Shown: piece by piece, positions 35,149 to 44,962 of the stretch
Layout of the letters: every line of letters begins with the position of its first letter
Position numbering within the stretch: position 1 is the first letter of the stretch
NCBI GenBank assembly: GCA_026390815.1
Contig: JAPLFH010000012.1
Span: 1 to 64,000 of the forward strand
DNA length: 64,000 bases
Source: Ignavibacteriales bacterium
GTDB lineage: Bacteria > Bacteroidota > Ignavibacteria > Ignavibacteriales > SURF-24
Direction of reading: 5' to 3'
Translations under genes and position numbers: made by a program
The notes under the pieces: model-generated
Told to the model about the DNA's origin: nothing
The model's input: the letters and a program-made list of their open reading frames with translations, nothing else
Databases searched by the model: none

Positions 35149-36741
35149 CTAAATTACTTTTTGGGATTTGCTTTTCTGAATCTTAAATAGTTTATAATTA
35201 ATACTATCCATCAGTGCCTGCCAGCTTGCTTCAATTATATTTTCAGAAACGCCAACGGTTGACCAGGTTTCATTTCCGTCACTTGATTGAATGAGTACTC
35301 TTACTTTAGAAGCTGTGCCCTGCTTCTCATTTAACACCCGCACTTTATAATCAACTAATTTTATCAATGCAATCTCCGGATAAAATCTTAACAATGCTTT
35401 ACGAAGAGCATTATCCAGTGCATTAACAGGTCCAATACCGTTGGCTGCCGTGTGTTCAATTTCGCCATCCACTTCAATCTTTAATACTGCTTCTGCACTT
35501 TCGTTCTTTCTATTATCAAACGTTACATTCACTTTCGATTCCAGCATTTTGAAAAATGGTGAGAATTCATTCATCTCAGATCGAAGTATGAGTTCGAATG
35601 AAGCTTCAGCACCATCGAACTGGTAGCCATCAAACTCAAGAGTTTTAATATGATTTACCAATTTTTTACTTAGTTCGTTATCTCCATTAAGATTAACCCC
35701 AAGCTCCTTCGCTTTATATTTTATATTGCTCTGTCCGGAAAGATCAGAAATTAAAACGCGCTGTTTATTGCCAATCAACTTGGGATCGACATGTTCATAC
35801 ATTCTACTGTCCTTCAATACAGCGCTCACGTGAATTCCTCCTTTGTGTGCAAAGGCTGAATTACCAACAAATGCTGCTCTTGTATTAGGAACAAGATTCA
35901 TCAATTCAAAAACATAATTTGAGAGTGATGCAAGATGGTCCAGGTTTTCATTTACATTCGTTTGTTTAATCAATTTTAAAATGATGTTTGGAATTATGCT
36001 GGAAAGATTTGCATTACCGCATCTTTCACCTACACCGTTAATTGTTCCCTGAACATGCACGGCTCCCGCTTCGATTGCTGCTAAAGAATTTGCAACCGCA
36101 AGTTCCCCATCATTGTGTGCATGAATGCCAACCGGTTTATTAATATTATTCAATACATCTTTAACAATATCAGTCACCTGGTGGGGTAAAGAACCACCGT
36201 TCGTATCACAAAGAACAATTGATTTTGCACCTGCCTTTTCTGCTGCTTTAATCATCCGTAAAGCAAAAAAGGGATTGTTCTTATATCCATCGAAAAAATG
36301 TTCCGCATCAAAAATTACTTGTCTTCCATTTTCCTTTAAGAATTGTATCGAATAGAATATCAATTCTTCATTTTCCAACTCAGTTAAACCTAAGCTAACT
36401 TCGGAATGAAAATTCCACGTCTTGCCGAAAATTGTAACGATTTCAGTCTCAGCTTTAAGTAAAGCAAGAAGATTTGGATCAGAAGAAATCTTATCCGGGA
36501 ACCTGGCAGTTGAGCCAAAAGCACAAACTTTTGCATGTCTAAGATTCAATTTTTTTGCAAGCTTAAAATATTCTTCATCACGCGGATTGCTCCCGGGCCA
36601 TCCACCTTCAATGATATCTATCCCAAATTCATCCAACCGTTGAGTAATGCTCAATTTATCAGTCACTGATAAATTAATGCCTTCACCTTGCGTTCCATCC
36701 CGCAGGGTTGTGTCAAACAGTTCTATAAAATTTTTCTTCAT
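35149..36741 (-). CDS. cimA: (R)-citramalate synthase
   Basis: 530-aa DRE-TIM condensing enzyme joining pyruvate and acetyl-CoA to citramalate, which the leuCDB enzymes carry to 2-oxobutyrate for isoleucine. It has LFDTTLRDGTQGEGINLS, IEGGWPGSNPRDEEYF, VGIHAHNDGELAVANSLAA, GTINGVGERCGNAN and a C-terminal LeuA-type regulatory dimer domain. The WPGSNPRD stretch and TQGEG distinguish CimA from LeuA; a separate leuA is in the same operon. It is the last gene of the ilv-leu operon. The region after it (35006-35148) shows an AT-rich 10-bp inverted repeat (35077-35086/35107-35116) without a U-tract. Confidence 0.93.
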   Translation of the reverse strand: MKKNFIELFDTTLRDGTQGEGINLSVTDKLSITQRLDEFGIDIIEGGWPGSNPRDEEYFKLAKKLNLRHAKVCAFGSTARFPDKISSDPNLLALLKAETEIVTIFGKTWNFHSEVSLGLTELENEELIFYSIQFLKENGRQVIFDAEHFFDGYKNNPFFALRMIKAAEKAGAKSIVLCDTNGGSLPHQVTDIVKDVLNNINKPVGIHAHNDGELAVANSLAAIEAGAVHVQGTINGVGERCGNANLSSIIPNIILKLIKQTNVNENLDHLASLSNYVFELMNLVPNTRAAFVGNSAFAHKGGIHVSAVLKDSRMYEHVDPKLIGNKQRVLISDLSGQSNIKYKAKELGVNLNGDNELSKKLVNHIKTLEFDGYQFDGAEASFELILRSEMNEFSPFFKMLESKVNVTFDNRKNESAEAVLKIEVDGEIEHTAANGIGPVNALDNALRKALLRFYPEIALIKLVDYKVRVLNEKQGTASKVRVLIQSSDGNETWSTVGVSENIIEASWQALMDSINYKLFKIQKSKSQKVI

Positions 36742-36832
36742 ATTTTCTTCTCAATAATATTTTAAAGTCTTAAAACAATTTGAACATTATAAAAGGAAAC
36801 AAATTTTTCATCCTTGTTTTAACAATCGACTA

Positions 36833-37393
36833 TTATGCTAACATTCCAACTTTTCTTGCATACTTAAAAACTCCACCTGCTTCAACAATCTCAAAAACAT
36901 CTCCAAGCGAATTAAGTTTATGTACTTTACCAGATGAATGATTTGTTAAAGTATTTGTGTCAACATTTAATTCTACTTCATCACCGGTTTTAATTTTATC
37001 ATTTAGCTTTTCTTTACTATCATAAGGAACAAGAAAGCCACCATCCACAGAATTTCTGTAAAATATCCTTGCGTATGATTCAGCTATAACTGCTTTCACT
37101 CCAGCTTTCTGAAGAGCTAAAGGCGCATGCTCTCTTGAAGAACCACAACCAAAGTTGGAACCACCGATTATAATTTCGTATTCTGATTGCTCACAATCGC
37201 CAACTATAAATGGTTTGCCTCCATCCGGTAATCCAGCTTTTTCCAAAGGAACACTTGATAATGCAAAGTGTCCGTACTTTTTAGATTCCTCTGGATCAGT
37301 TGTACTATAAACCAAATATTCAGCAGGAATAATTTGGTCCGTATCGATGTTATCGCCAAGAACGTATGCTTTACCTTTTAATATTTTTTCCAT
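36833..37393 (-). CDS. leuD: 3-isopropylmalate dehydratase small subunit
   Basis: 186-aa swivelling subunit that pairs with LeuC to isomerise isopropylmalate (and citramalate, given cimA). Motifs: GDNIDTDQIIPAEYL, IIGGSNFGCGSSREHAPLAL and FYRNSVDGG. The start is ATG 37393. The codons before it belong to a hairpin repeat that abuts the start and supplies GGGAG/AGG as the ribosome site. Of the short HacB/LeuD2 type, matching the HacA-like LeuC. Confidence 0.95.
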   Translation of the reverse strand: MEKILKGKAYVLGDNIDTDQIIPAEYLVYSTTDPEESKKYGHFALSSVPLEKAGLPDGGKPFIVGDCEQSEYEIIIGGSNFGCGSSREHAPLALQKAGVKAVIAESYARIFYRNSVDGGFLVPYDSKEKLNDKIKTGDEVELNVDTNTLTNHSSGKVHKLNSLGDVFEIVEAGGVFKYARKVGMLA

Positions 37394-37395
37394 CA

Positions 37396-37427
37396 GCCTA
37401 CTCCCTGCCCTCTCCAAAAGGAGAGGG
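37396..37427 (-). repeat. Hairpin repeat abutting the leuD start (copy 1)
   Basis: GCCTACTCCCT at 37396-37406, followed by an 8-bp stem 37408-37415/37420-37427 with an AAAA loop. The same 11-mer and the same kind of hairpin occur at 40388-40421 before leuA. In the mRNA the hairpin comes first, then AGGGAGTAGGC, then the AUG after two bases, so the repeat provides the ribosome-binding region. A second G/C-rich imperfect hairpin lies at about 37470-37503. Confidence 0.7.
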
Positions 37428-37505
37428 TTTTTAATTTAATATTTTGTATTTGTGAAAAATACTTATTACAAAATCCCAAAATCTCCTTTGGGGGGATTTA
37501 GGGGA

Positions 37506-38795
37506 CTAATCTCTTGGATCCGTTATAACTCCTTTTATTGCTGAAGCGGCAACAGTTAATGGAGAAGCTAAATACACTTCTGATTTTTTGCTTCCCATCC
37601 TGCCGGGAAAATTTCTATTGGTAGTTGAAATTACAACATCACCATCCGTAGATCTTCCAATTGTATCTGAAGGACCACCAAGACACGCAGCACAAGAAGA
37701 CTGTGCAATAATGCATCCAGCATTTTGAAAAATATCTTTTAGTGAAATACCGGAAATAGTTTCTTCATCAAGCTGTGCTGCTATTGAAGTACTTGCAGGG
37801 ACAATAAAGGTTGGAACTTTTACAGTATTTCCAAGAAGTATTTTTGCTGCAAATTGAAAATCAGTAAGTTTACCTCCCGTGCAGGATCCGATATAACATT
37901 TAGTAAGTTTTGTTCCACTAACATTTCTAACCGTATCCCGGTTATCCGGACTATGCGGTTTTGCAACCAATGGTTCAAGTTTAGAAACATCATAATTATA
38001 TTTTCCAAAATACTTTGCATCAGAATCGCTAGAGTAAATTTCATAATCAGTTTCAATTTTATCTTTTAAATATTCCTTTGTAATAGAATCTGCAGCAATA
38101 ATTCCGTTCATTCCGCCAGCCTCAATTGCCATATTAGTTAAAGTCATTCTTTCATTCATTGAAAGACCAACTACTGCATCACCGTCAAATTCCATTGCAC
38201 GGTAAGTTGCGCCATCTGTTGTAATATCACCAAGGATTTGAAGTATTAAATCCTTTGCAGTAAGATAGTTTGGCATTTCTCCATTAAATGTAAACTTTAT
38301 CGATGCTGGAATTTTCTCCCAGATTTTACCCGTTCCAAGAATAAATGCAGCGTCAGTATTTCCAACGCCAGTTGCAAACATTCCAAATGCTCCGGAAGTA
38401 CAAGTATGGGAATCGGTTCCAAACAATACTGTACCGGGGACATTATAACCTTCTTCCGCAAGGGCAATATGACATACTCCTTTATATCGTTCTGTTCCAA
38501 CATCATAATAATTTGGAATATCATATTCCTTTGCGAACTGCCGCAGTAAATCTACATTTCTATTTGCCTGGGAGTTTTTAGTAAAAATGTAATGATCCGG
38601 AAAGATTACAAGTTTTTCTTTATCCCAGATTTTTGCATCCACTCCAAATTCTTTTTTCCAAATAGCTATAGTTGGCGGACCGCAGACGTCGTGTGTCATA
38701 AGTACATCAACATTTAGCCAAACGTTTTCTCCTGGAGTTACTTTATTTTTTCCAGCAGATTTTGCTAAAATATTTTCTGTTATTGTCATTCCCAT
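37506..38795 (-). CDS. leuC: 3-isopropylmalate dehydratase large subunit
   Basis: 429-aa aconitase-family protein of the short LeuC/HacA type. It carries MTHDVCGPPTIAIW, FPDHYIFTKNSQANRN, HIALAEEGY, LFGTDSHTCTSGAFG, CYIGSCTGGKLTDF with a cluster Cys, and CAACLGGPSDTIG with the other two 4Fe-4S ligands. It acts with LeuD. It starts 10 nt after leuA ends; GAAG lies 8 nt before the ATG. The 112-nt gap to leuD is filled by hairpin repeats. Confidence 0.96.
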   Translation of the reverse strand: MGMTITENILAKSAGKNKVTPGENVWLNVDVLMTHDVCGPPTIAIWKKEFGVDAKIWDKEKLVIFPDHYIFTKNSQANRNVDLLRQFAKEYDIPNYYDVGTERYKGVCHIALAEEGYNVPGTVLFGTDSHTCTSGAFGMFATGVGNTDAAFILGTGKIWEKIPASIKFTFNGEMPNYLTAKDLILQILGDITTDGATYRAMEFDGDAVVGLSMNERMTLTNMAIEAGGMNGIIAADSITKEYLKDKIETDYEIYSSDSDAKYFGKYNYDVSKLEPLVAKPHSPDNRDTVRNVSGTKLTKCYIGSCTGGKLTDFQFAAKILLGNTVKVPTFIVPASTSIAAQLDEETISGISLKDIFQNAGCIIAQSSCAACLGGPSDTIGRSTDGDVVISTTNRNFPGRMGSKKSEVYLASPLTVAASAIKGVITDPRD

Positions 38796-38805
38796 AATTT
38801 TTTCT

Positions 38806-40386
38806 TCAGATTGATTTGATTGATATTTGATTTTCTGTTAATTCAATATTTGTTTTTTGAAATAGTTGAAACTGGTTTATAGCTTGTAAATATGCTTTTG
38901 CACTTGCTTCAATTATATCTGTAGAAATTCCTCTACCAGTAAATGAATTTTCATCACTGCGAATTCTAATGATTGCTTCTCCCAGTGCCTGCCTTCCCTG
39001 GGTAACCGAGCGGACATTGTAAGATTCTACCATCGGTTTAATGTTCAAGGCTCGTTCAATTGCATTAAAGCAAGCATCAACTGGTCCATCACCTGTAGAT
39101 GATTCCTGGATTGATTCCTCCCCGACTTTTAATCTTATTGTAGCAGTTGGTATCGTATTGGTACCTGCATTTACCTGAAGATAATCAAGTTCATATAATT
39201 CCTGAATTTTGTAAACCTCATCTCCCATCAGCACACGAAGATCATCATCAAAAATTTCTTTTTTCTTATCGGCTAATTCAAGAAATGCTTCATAAACTTT
39301 CTGCAGATCATTTTCACTTAACTGGTAACCCAATTCAATCAATCGAGCTTTCAAACCATGTCGTCCGGAATGCCTGCCAAGAACAATCTTTGTTTTATTA
39401 ACGCCAACATCTCCAGGAGTCATTATTTCATAAGTCTGTTTGTTCTTCAACATTCCATCCTGATGAATCCCAGATTCGTGTGCAAATGCATTTTCCCCAA
39501 CAATAGCTTTGTTCGGTTGAACAACTATACCGGTAAATCCGGAAACCATTCTGCTGGTATTATAAATTTCTTCTGTTTGAATATTGGTATAATAATTCCA
39601 CAAATCTTTTCTAACCTTTAACGCCATTACTATTTCTTCCAACGAGGCATTACCAGCTCTTTCACCAATTCCATTAATTGTACACTCAACCTGCCGGGCA
39701 CCATTTTCAATTGCTGTTAAAGTATTTGCAACTGCTAAACCTAAATCGTTATGACAGTGAATGCTAATAATTGCCTTATCAATATTTTTTACTCTTCGTT
39801 TTAGTTCAGCGATCTTAAGTCCAAATTCTGATGGCATAGTATAACCAGTAGTATCTGGTATATTTACCGTATTGGCGCCGGCATCAATTGCTGTTTCAAT
39901 TACTTCTGCAAGATATCCGATGTCAGTTCTACCAGCATCTTCAGCGGAGAATTCAACATCTTCAGTAAATGTTTTTGCATACTGAACCATATCATAGGAC
40001 ATTTTAAGTACAGTTTTACGTTTCTCTTCAAGCGATCTTCCATATTTAGCATCACTGAATTTTCCAAGAATATGAATATCTGAAGTGCTGGAAAATGTAT
40101 GGATTCTTGGATGCTTTCCATTTTTCAAAGCATCATAAGCAGTTTTGATGTCAATCTCTTTTGCACGTGCTAACCCAGCTACAATAACATCAAGTTCATC
40201 TGCTATACGCATAACTGCTTCAAACTGCGCTGGAGATGAAACAGGAAAACCAGCTTCAATTACATCTACTTTCAACTTAACAAGTTGCCTCGCAATTTCA
40301 ATTTTTTCAAAAACATTTAATGATGCACCGGGTGATTGTTCACCATCTCGTAATGTTGTATCAAAGACAATAATTTTTTCTTTCAT
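38806..40386 (-). CDS. leuA: 2-isopropylmalate synthase
   Basis: 526-aa enzyme condensing 2-oxoisovalerate and acetyl-CoA, the first leucine-specific step. VFDTTLRDGEQSPGASLN, EAGFPVSSPAQFEAV, HCHNDLGLAVANTLTAIENG, CTINGIGERAGNASLEE and GRHSGRHGLKARL, with the C-terminal LeuA allosteric domain (GTNTIPTATIRLKVGEE, STGDGPVDACFNAIERAL) that usually binds leucine. The start codon is directly preceded by the hairpin repeat copy 2. The 135-nt gap to leuB holds that repeat. Confidence 0.96.
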   Translation of the reverse strand: MKEKIIVFDTTLRDGEQSPGASLNVFEKIEIARQLVKLKVDVIEAGFPVSSPAQFEAVMRIADELDVIVAGLARAKEIDIKTAYDALKNGKHPRIHTFSSTSDIHILGKFSDAKYGRSLEEKRKTVLKMSYDMVQYAKTFTEDVEFSAEDAGRTDIGYLAEVIETAIDAGANTVNIPDTTGYTMPSEFGLKIAELKRRVKNIDKAIISIHCHNDLGLAVANTLTAIENGARQVECTINGIGERAGNASLEEIVMALKVRKDLWNYYTNIQTEEIYNTSRMVSGFTGIVVQPNKAIVGENAFAHESGIHQDGMLKNKQTYEIMTPGDVGVNKTKIVLGRHSGRHGLKARLIELGYQLSENDLQKVYEAFLELADKKKEIFDDDLRVLMGDEVYKIQELYELDYLQVNAGTNTIPTATIRLKVGEESIQESSTGDGPVDACFNAIERALNIKPMVESYNVRSVTQGRQALGEAIIRIRSDENSFTGRGISTDIIEASAKAYLQAINQFQLFQKTNIELTENQISIKSI

Positions 40387-40387
40387 A

Positions 40388-40421
40388 GCCTACTCCCTAA
40401 CCCTCTTCCAAAGGAAGAGGG
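40388..40421 (-). repeat. Hairpin repeat abutting the leuA start (copy 2)
   Basis: GCCTACTCCCT at 40388-40398, identical to the leuD copy, followed by a 9-bp perfect stem 40401-40409/40413-40421 with an AAA loop. In mRNA the hairpin precedes AGGGAGTAGGC and the AUG begins after one further base. It looks like a dispersed palindromic element captured as a translation-initiation region. Confidence 0.7.
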
Positions 40422-40521
40422 AACAGATTTTTGAACTTTTAATTCAATCGTTAAAATAAATTCTTCCACCTAAATTCCTTCCTCTATACCACCAGACCGT
40501 CTTAGAGATATTAAAAGGTGT

Positions 40522-41619
40522 TTAAAGTGTAAATACTCCTAATGCTTGCTCGTTATATATTTCGTTAAAACTCTCAACAACATAATCCGTCATTTGAGTG
40601 GTTGAAACCAATTTATCACCTTCAGAAAAAATATCCAAAGTTCGATAACCTTTAGCTAAAGTTATTTCAATTGAGTCTTCAATCAACTCTGCTGCTTTTT
40701 GCATTTCAAAAGAATGATTGAACATCATTGCAACAGAAGAAATTGCGGCTAAAGGATTTGCTTTATTCTGCCCGGCTATATCTGGTGCGCTTCCATGTAC
40801 TGGTTCGTATAATGCATATTTATTTCCCAAGCTGGCTGATGGAAGCATTCCTAAACTTCCGGTTATCATTCCTCCAATATCACTTAAAATATCTCCGAAC
40901 AAATTTGAAGTTAAAATCACATCAAATTGTTTTGGATTACGTACGATTTGCATTGCCGCATTATCCACATACATATCTTTCAATTCAACATCAGGATAAT
41001 CTTTATGCACTTCATGAACAATCGACCGCCAGAATTGAGATACTTCAAGAACGTTTGCTTTATCCACGGATGTAACAAGTTTATTTCTTTTTCTTGCTAA
41101 CTCAAATCCTTTGTGTGCAATCCGTTCAACTTCTTCTTTCGAATATTCCATAGTATTCCAACCATGTTTTTCATCATATCCACGGGGAGAACCAAAATAT
41201 ATTCCACCAGTCAGCTCTCTCAATACAATAAAATCAGTTCCATCCAAAACTTTCGATTTTAATGTTGATGAATTGATTAATGCTTTATAAATTTTTGCAG
41301 GTCTAATGTTGGCAAAAAGTCCAAGCGATTTTCTTAACATCAACAATGCTGCTTCTGGTTTAAGATGATGTGGAAGCGTTTCCCATTTTGTACCTCCAAC
41401 TGCTCCAAGAAAAATTACATCAGAATCATAACACGCTTGCAGAGTGTTTTCAGTTAACGGAGAATTAAATTTTTCATATGAAGAACCGCCAATAAGTTTT
41501 TCTATAAAATTAAATTCAATATTAAATTTTTCCCCTACCAGCTTAATAATTTTTACTGCTGAAGCAGTTACTTCCGGTCCAATTCCATCACCTGGAAGCA
41601 GAGTTATATTAAACTTCAT
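40522..41619 (-). CDS. leuB: 3-isopropylmalate dehydrogenase
   Basis: 365-aa NAD-dependent beta-decarboxylating dehydrogenase for leucine (and the citramalate branch). [30 protein letters not shown] typical of Leu[72 protein letters not shown] and [19 protein letters not shown]. Its start overlaps the ilvC stop by 4 nt (ATGA). Confidence 0.97.
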   Translation of the reverse strand: MKFNITLLPGDGIGPEVTASAVKIIKLVGEKFNIEFNFIEKLIGGSSYEKFNSPLTENTLQACYDSDVIFLGAVGGTKWETLPHHLKPEAALLMLRKSLGLFANIRPAKIYKALINSSTLKSKVLDGTDFIVLRELTGGIYFGSPRGYDEKHGWNTMEYSKEEVERIAHKGFELARKRNKLVTSVDKANVLEVSQFWRSIVHEVHKDYPDVELKDMYVDNAAMQIVRNPKQFDVILTSNLFGDILSDIGGMITGSLGMLPSASLGNKYALYEPVHGSAPDIAGQNKANPLAAISSVAMMFNHSFEMQKAAELIEDSIEITLAKGYRTLDIFSEGDKLVSTTQMTDYVVESFNEIYNEQALGVFTL

Positions 41620-42632
41620 ACACCAACCTCTTCCTTTTTATTTTTTTTGAACAACCAACTCATCATTCCACGCAGTTTAGCGCCAACAACTTCAATTTTA
41701 TGTTCACTATTTTCTTTACGCATTTTATCCATGTTTTTCATACCTGAATTGTATTCATCAAGCCATTCCTTTGCAAATTCTCCGCTTTGAACTTCACTTA
41801 GAATTTTTTTCATTTCTTTTTTAGTTTCAGCAGTTATCAATCTTTTACCGCGAGACATGCCACCATATTCTGCTGTATCACTTACAGAATAATTCATTCT
41901 TGATAAACCACCCTCATAGTAAAGATCAACGATCAGTTTCATTTCGTGCATGCATTCAAAGTATGCAAGTTCAGGAGGATAACCAGCTTCAACAAGTGTT
42001 TCAAACCCAGCTTTAATTAATTCTGCAGAACCACCGCATAAAACTGCCTGCTCACCAAACAGATCAGTTTCAGTTTCATTTTTAAAATTAGTTTCTATAA
42101 CACCCGCTCTTGTTCCGCCAATTCCTTTTGCCCAAGCAAGTGCTAAATCTTTTGTGTTTCCGGAAGGGTCCTGATTAACTGCTATCAAACAAGGAACACC
42201 ACTTCCTTCAAGATATGTTCTTCTTACAAGATGACCCGGACCTTTGGGAGCAATCATCATTACATTAATATTTTGTTGTGGTACAATTTGTTTGTAATGA
42301 ATATTAAATCCGTGAGCGAATGCAAGCGTTGCATCTGGTTTTAAATTAGGAGCAATTTCACTATCATAAACTGCTTTTTGATTTTGGTCCGGAAGTAAAA
42401 CCATAACAACATCAGCCCAGGCAACTGCCTCCGGAATTGTTTTTACCGATACTCCAGCCTTTTCAGCCATTTCCCATCTATTGCTTGCTTTTCTTAAACC
42501 AACACAAACATCCATTCCACTTTCCTTTAGATTGAGTGCGTGCGCATGTCCCTGACTTCCAAATCCAAGTATGGCAATTTTTTTACTTGTTAATACTTCT
42601 AAATTTGCATCTTGATCATAATAAACTTTCAT
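41616..42632 (-). CDS. ilvC: Ketol-acid reductoisomerase (class I)
   Basis: 338-aa NADPH- and Mg-dependent enzyme for the second common step of valine and isoleucine synthesis. [20 protein letters not shown] is the cofactor loop; [10 protein letters not shown] follows. [24 protein letters not shown] with metal-binding Asp and Glu, [17 protein letters not shown] and SDTAEYG are present. Length is that of class I. It overlaps leuB and follows ilvN by 11 nt. Confidence 0.97.
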   Translation of the reverse strand: MKVYYDQDANLEVLTSKKIAILGFGSQGHAHALNLKESGMDVCVGLRKASNRWEMAEKAGVSVKTIPEAVAWADVVMVLLPDQNQKAVYDSEIAPNLKPDATLAFAHGFNIHYKQIVPQQNINVMMIAPKGPGHLVRRTYLEGSGVPCLIAVNQDPSGNTKDLALAWAKGIGGTRAGVIETNFKNETETDLFGEQAVLCGGSAELIKAGFETLVEAGYPPELAYFECMHEMKLIVDLYYEGGLSRMNYSVSDTAEYGGMSRGKRLITAETKKEMKKILSEVQSGEFAKEWLDEYNSGMKNMDKMRKENSEHKIEVVGAKLRGMMSWLFKKNKKEEVGV

Positions 42633-42643
42633 TTTATTCCTCT

Positions 42644-43162
42644 TTATAATTGTGAAAATGATGGTTCTTTTTTAAACTCTTTTACTTGTTCACCGCGTTT
42701 TAGGGCAACCGTTCCGGAACGTGCCATTTCTTTAATACCAAATGGTGATAGAACGTTTACAGCGGCATCAACTTTATCTGGCGGACCGGTTATTTCTAAA
42801 GTCATTGTTTTATTATTCACATCAACAACATTACCTCTAAATATATTGCAGATATCAATAATCTCTGCACGGGTTCCTTTCTGATAATAAACTGCAATCA
42901 AAGCTAATTCTCTTGCTACTGTTCCCGATCCTGTAAAATCAATTACCTTAATTGTATCAATTAAACGATTCAATTGTTTTACAACTTGTTCAATAATTTT
43001 ATCATCTCCGGTAGTTACCAAAGTCATCCTGGATATTTCCGGTGTTTCAGTTTCACCAATTGAAATACTTTGAATGTTAAATCCTTTACCGCTAAACATT
43101 GTTGCTACACGGTTAAACGCACCAAATCTGTTTTCTACTAAAACCGAAATTATATGTTTCAT
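42644..43162 (-). CDS. ilvN: Acetolactate synthase small (regulatory) subunit
   Basis: 172-aa subunit with an N-terminal ACT domain ([23 protein letters not shown], then [19 protein letters not shown]) and a C-terminal ALS_ss domain. It binds valine or related end products and activates IlvB. Family name varies (ilvH or ilvN). It sits 81 nt after ilvB; the gap shows nothing notable. Confidence 0.95.
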   Translation of the reverse strand: MKHIISVLVENRFGAFNRVATMFSGKGFNIQSISIGETETPEISRMTLVTTGDDKIIEQVVKQLNRLIDTIKVIDFTGSGTVARELALIAVYYQKGTRAEIIDICNIFRGNVVDVNNKTMTLEITGPPDKVDAAVNVLSPFGIKEMARSGTVALKRGEQVKEFKKEPSFSQL

Positions 43163-43243
43163 TGCTTCCTCTGTTTGTTTAGAATTTTAGAGCAGATTAG
43201 TAAAAAACTTTTGGTTTAGTCTTGACCTGCCCTAATTGTGATT

Positions 43244-44962
43244 TTAGATCATTGATTTTGGATTTAACCTTTTTACAATCATATCGGCAATGGAACCACC
43301 AGAGGGAACCATTGGGAAAACCATTTCTTCTCTTACAACTTTAAACTCGATCAAAACGGGGCGATCATTTATAGCAAAAGCCTGATCTAATATGTCTTCT
43401 ACATTTTTAGGAGAATTTGTAGAGAAGGAAGCTAATCCAAATGCTTCTCCAACTTTAACAAAATCAGGATTGCTATTAGAAAGATCTGTAAAACTATATT
43501 TTTCTGCGTGAAATAATTCCTGCCATTGTCTTACCATTCCAAGAAAACCGTTATTCATTATAATAAATTTTATCGGAAGTTTATTTGCAGCAGCAGTTAT
43601 CAATTCCTGAATATTCATCTGGAAACCTCCATCACCGCTGATGGAAATTATTGGTCTATCTTTAACTCCAAATGCTGCACCTATAGAAGCCGGAACAGAA
43701 AATCCCATTGTGCCTAACCCACCGCTTGTTATATGCGAACGCGGATTGTTAAATTTATAAAACTGTGCAGTCCACATTTGATGTTGTCCAACATCTGTTA
43801 TTACAACTGCTTCTCCCTTTGTTTTTTCTGAAAGTTTCTGAAGTACATATTGAATACGCAACCTACCGTCATCTTCTTCAAAATCTAAAGGGCACTCCTC
43901 CCGCCAACCATTAATTTGATTCCACCAGTTTTCTAATTCTGGCGGATCTGTCATCTCCACTGCTAATTCAGCTAAAACATGTTTAACATCTCCAACAATT
44001 GGAAGATCTACAATTATGTTTTTATCTATTGCGGTTGGATCAATATCAACGTGAATTTTATATGCGTGTTTAGCAAATGTTTCAATCTTGCCAGTTACTC
44101 TATCGTCAAACCTTGCCCCCAGAGCCACAAGAACATCACAATTGTTAACGGCTTGATTTGCCCAGTATGTTCCATGCATTCCAAGCATACCAAGCGATAA
44201 ATCATCGTTGCCCGGAAATGCACCTAATCCTTGCAAAGTCATGGTTATTGGTAATTTATTTTCTCTTGCAAAAATTGAGAGTTCCTGAGTTCCATTGGAC
44301 ATAAGAACACCACCACCAACATAAAGTAATGGTCGTTCAGCTTTCCTTATCATCTCTGCTGCTTTTTTTATTTGATTCTGATGACCAAGATAAGTTGGTT
44401 TGTAACCACGCATTTCCACTGTTTCCGGATAATCAAACTCACACTTAGAACTTACAACATCCTTTGGTAGATCAACTAAAACTGGTCCAGGTCTTCCGGT
44501 AGAGGCAATATAGAAAGCCTTTTTTATTGTGCTTGCTAACTCGCGTACATCCCGAACCAGAAAATTATGTTTTGTAATTGGTCGGGTAATGCCAACAATA
44601 TCTGCTTCCTGAAATGCATCATTACCAATTAAGTGCGTTGCAACCTGACCGGTAAAAACAACAATCGGAATCGAATCCATATAAGCATCTGCAATTCCTG
44701 TAACTGTGTTTGTTGCACCCGGACCTGATGTAACCAATACAACACCAACTTTGCCCGTTGCTTTTGCATAGCCTTCCGCCATATGGGTAGCACCTTGTTC
44801 GTGGCGGACAAGAATATGCTTCAGGAAATCAACGTCGTAAAGGTGTTCATAAATTTTAAGTACAGCTCCACCCGGATAACCAAATACATATTCAACTTTT
44901 TCTTGCCTCAGGCACTCGAAAAATATTTCAGCGCCTGTCATCATTGGTTTAGATTTTTTCAT
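43244..44962 (-). CDS. ilvB: Acetolactate synthase large (catalytic) subunit
   Basis: 572-aa ThDP enzyme making acetolactate or acetohydroxybutyrate. The catalytic Glu is in [18 protein letters not shown], followed by [20 protein letters not shown]. The ThDP/Mg motif is [20 protein letters not shown] and ends near KFIIMNN. FAD-domain residues occupy the middle. Its ATG overlaps the ilvD stop (ATGA), so ilvD and ilvB are translationally coupled. Confidence 0.97.
   Translation of the reverse strand: MKKSKPMMTGAEIFFECLRQEKVEYVFGYPGGAVLKIYEHLYDVDFLKHILVRHEQGATHMAEGYAKATGKVGVVLVTSGPGATNTVTGIADAYMDSIPIVVFTGQVATHLIGNDAFQEADIVGITRPITKHNFLVRDVRELASTIKKAFYIASTGRPGPVLVDLPKDVVSSKCEFDYPETVEMRGYKPTYLGHQNQIKKAAEMIRKAERPLLYVGGGVLMSNGTQELSIFARENKLPITMTLQGLGAFPGNDDLSLGMLGMHGTYWANQAVNNCDVLVALGARFDDRVTGKIETFAKHAYKIHVDIDPTAIDKNIIVDLPIVGDVKHVLAELAVEMTDPPELENWWNQINGWREECPLDFEEDDGRLRIQYVLQKLSEKTKGEAVVITDVGQHQMWTAQFYKFNNPRSHITSGGLGTMGFSVPASIGAAFGVKDRPIISISGDGGFQMNIQELITAAANKLPIKFIIMNNGFLGMVRQWQELFHAEKYSFTDLSNSNPDFVKVGEAFGLASFSTNSPKNVEDILDQAFAINDRPVLIEFKVVREEMVFPMVPSGGSIADMIVKRLNPKSMI

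Noticed and set aside
37408-37432. Rho-independent terminator on the plus strand (GGAGAGGG hairpin followed by T-tract)
   Set aside because: No rightward gene runs here; the hairpin is better explained as the repeat in front of leuD.
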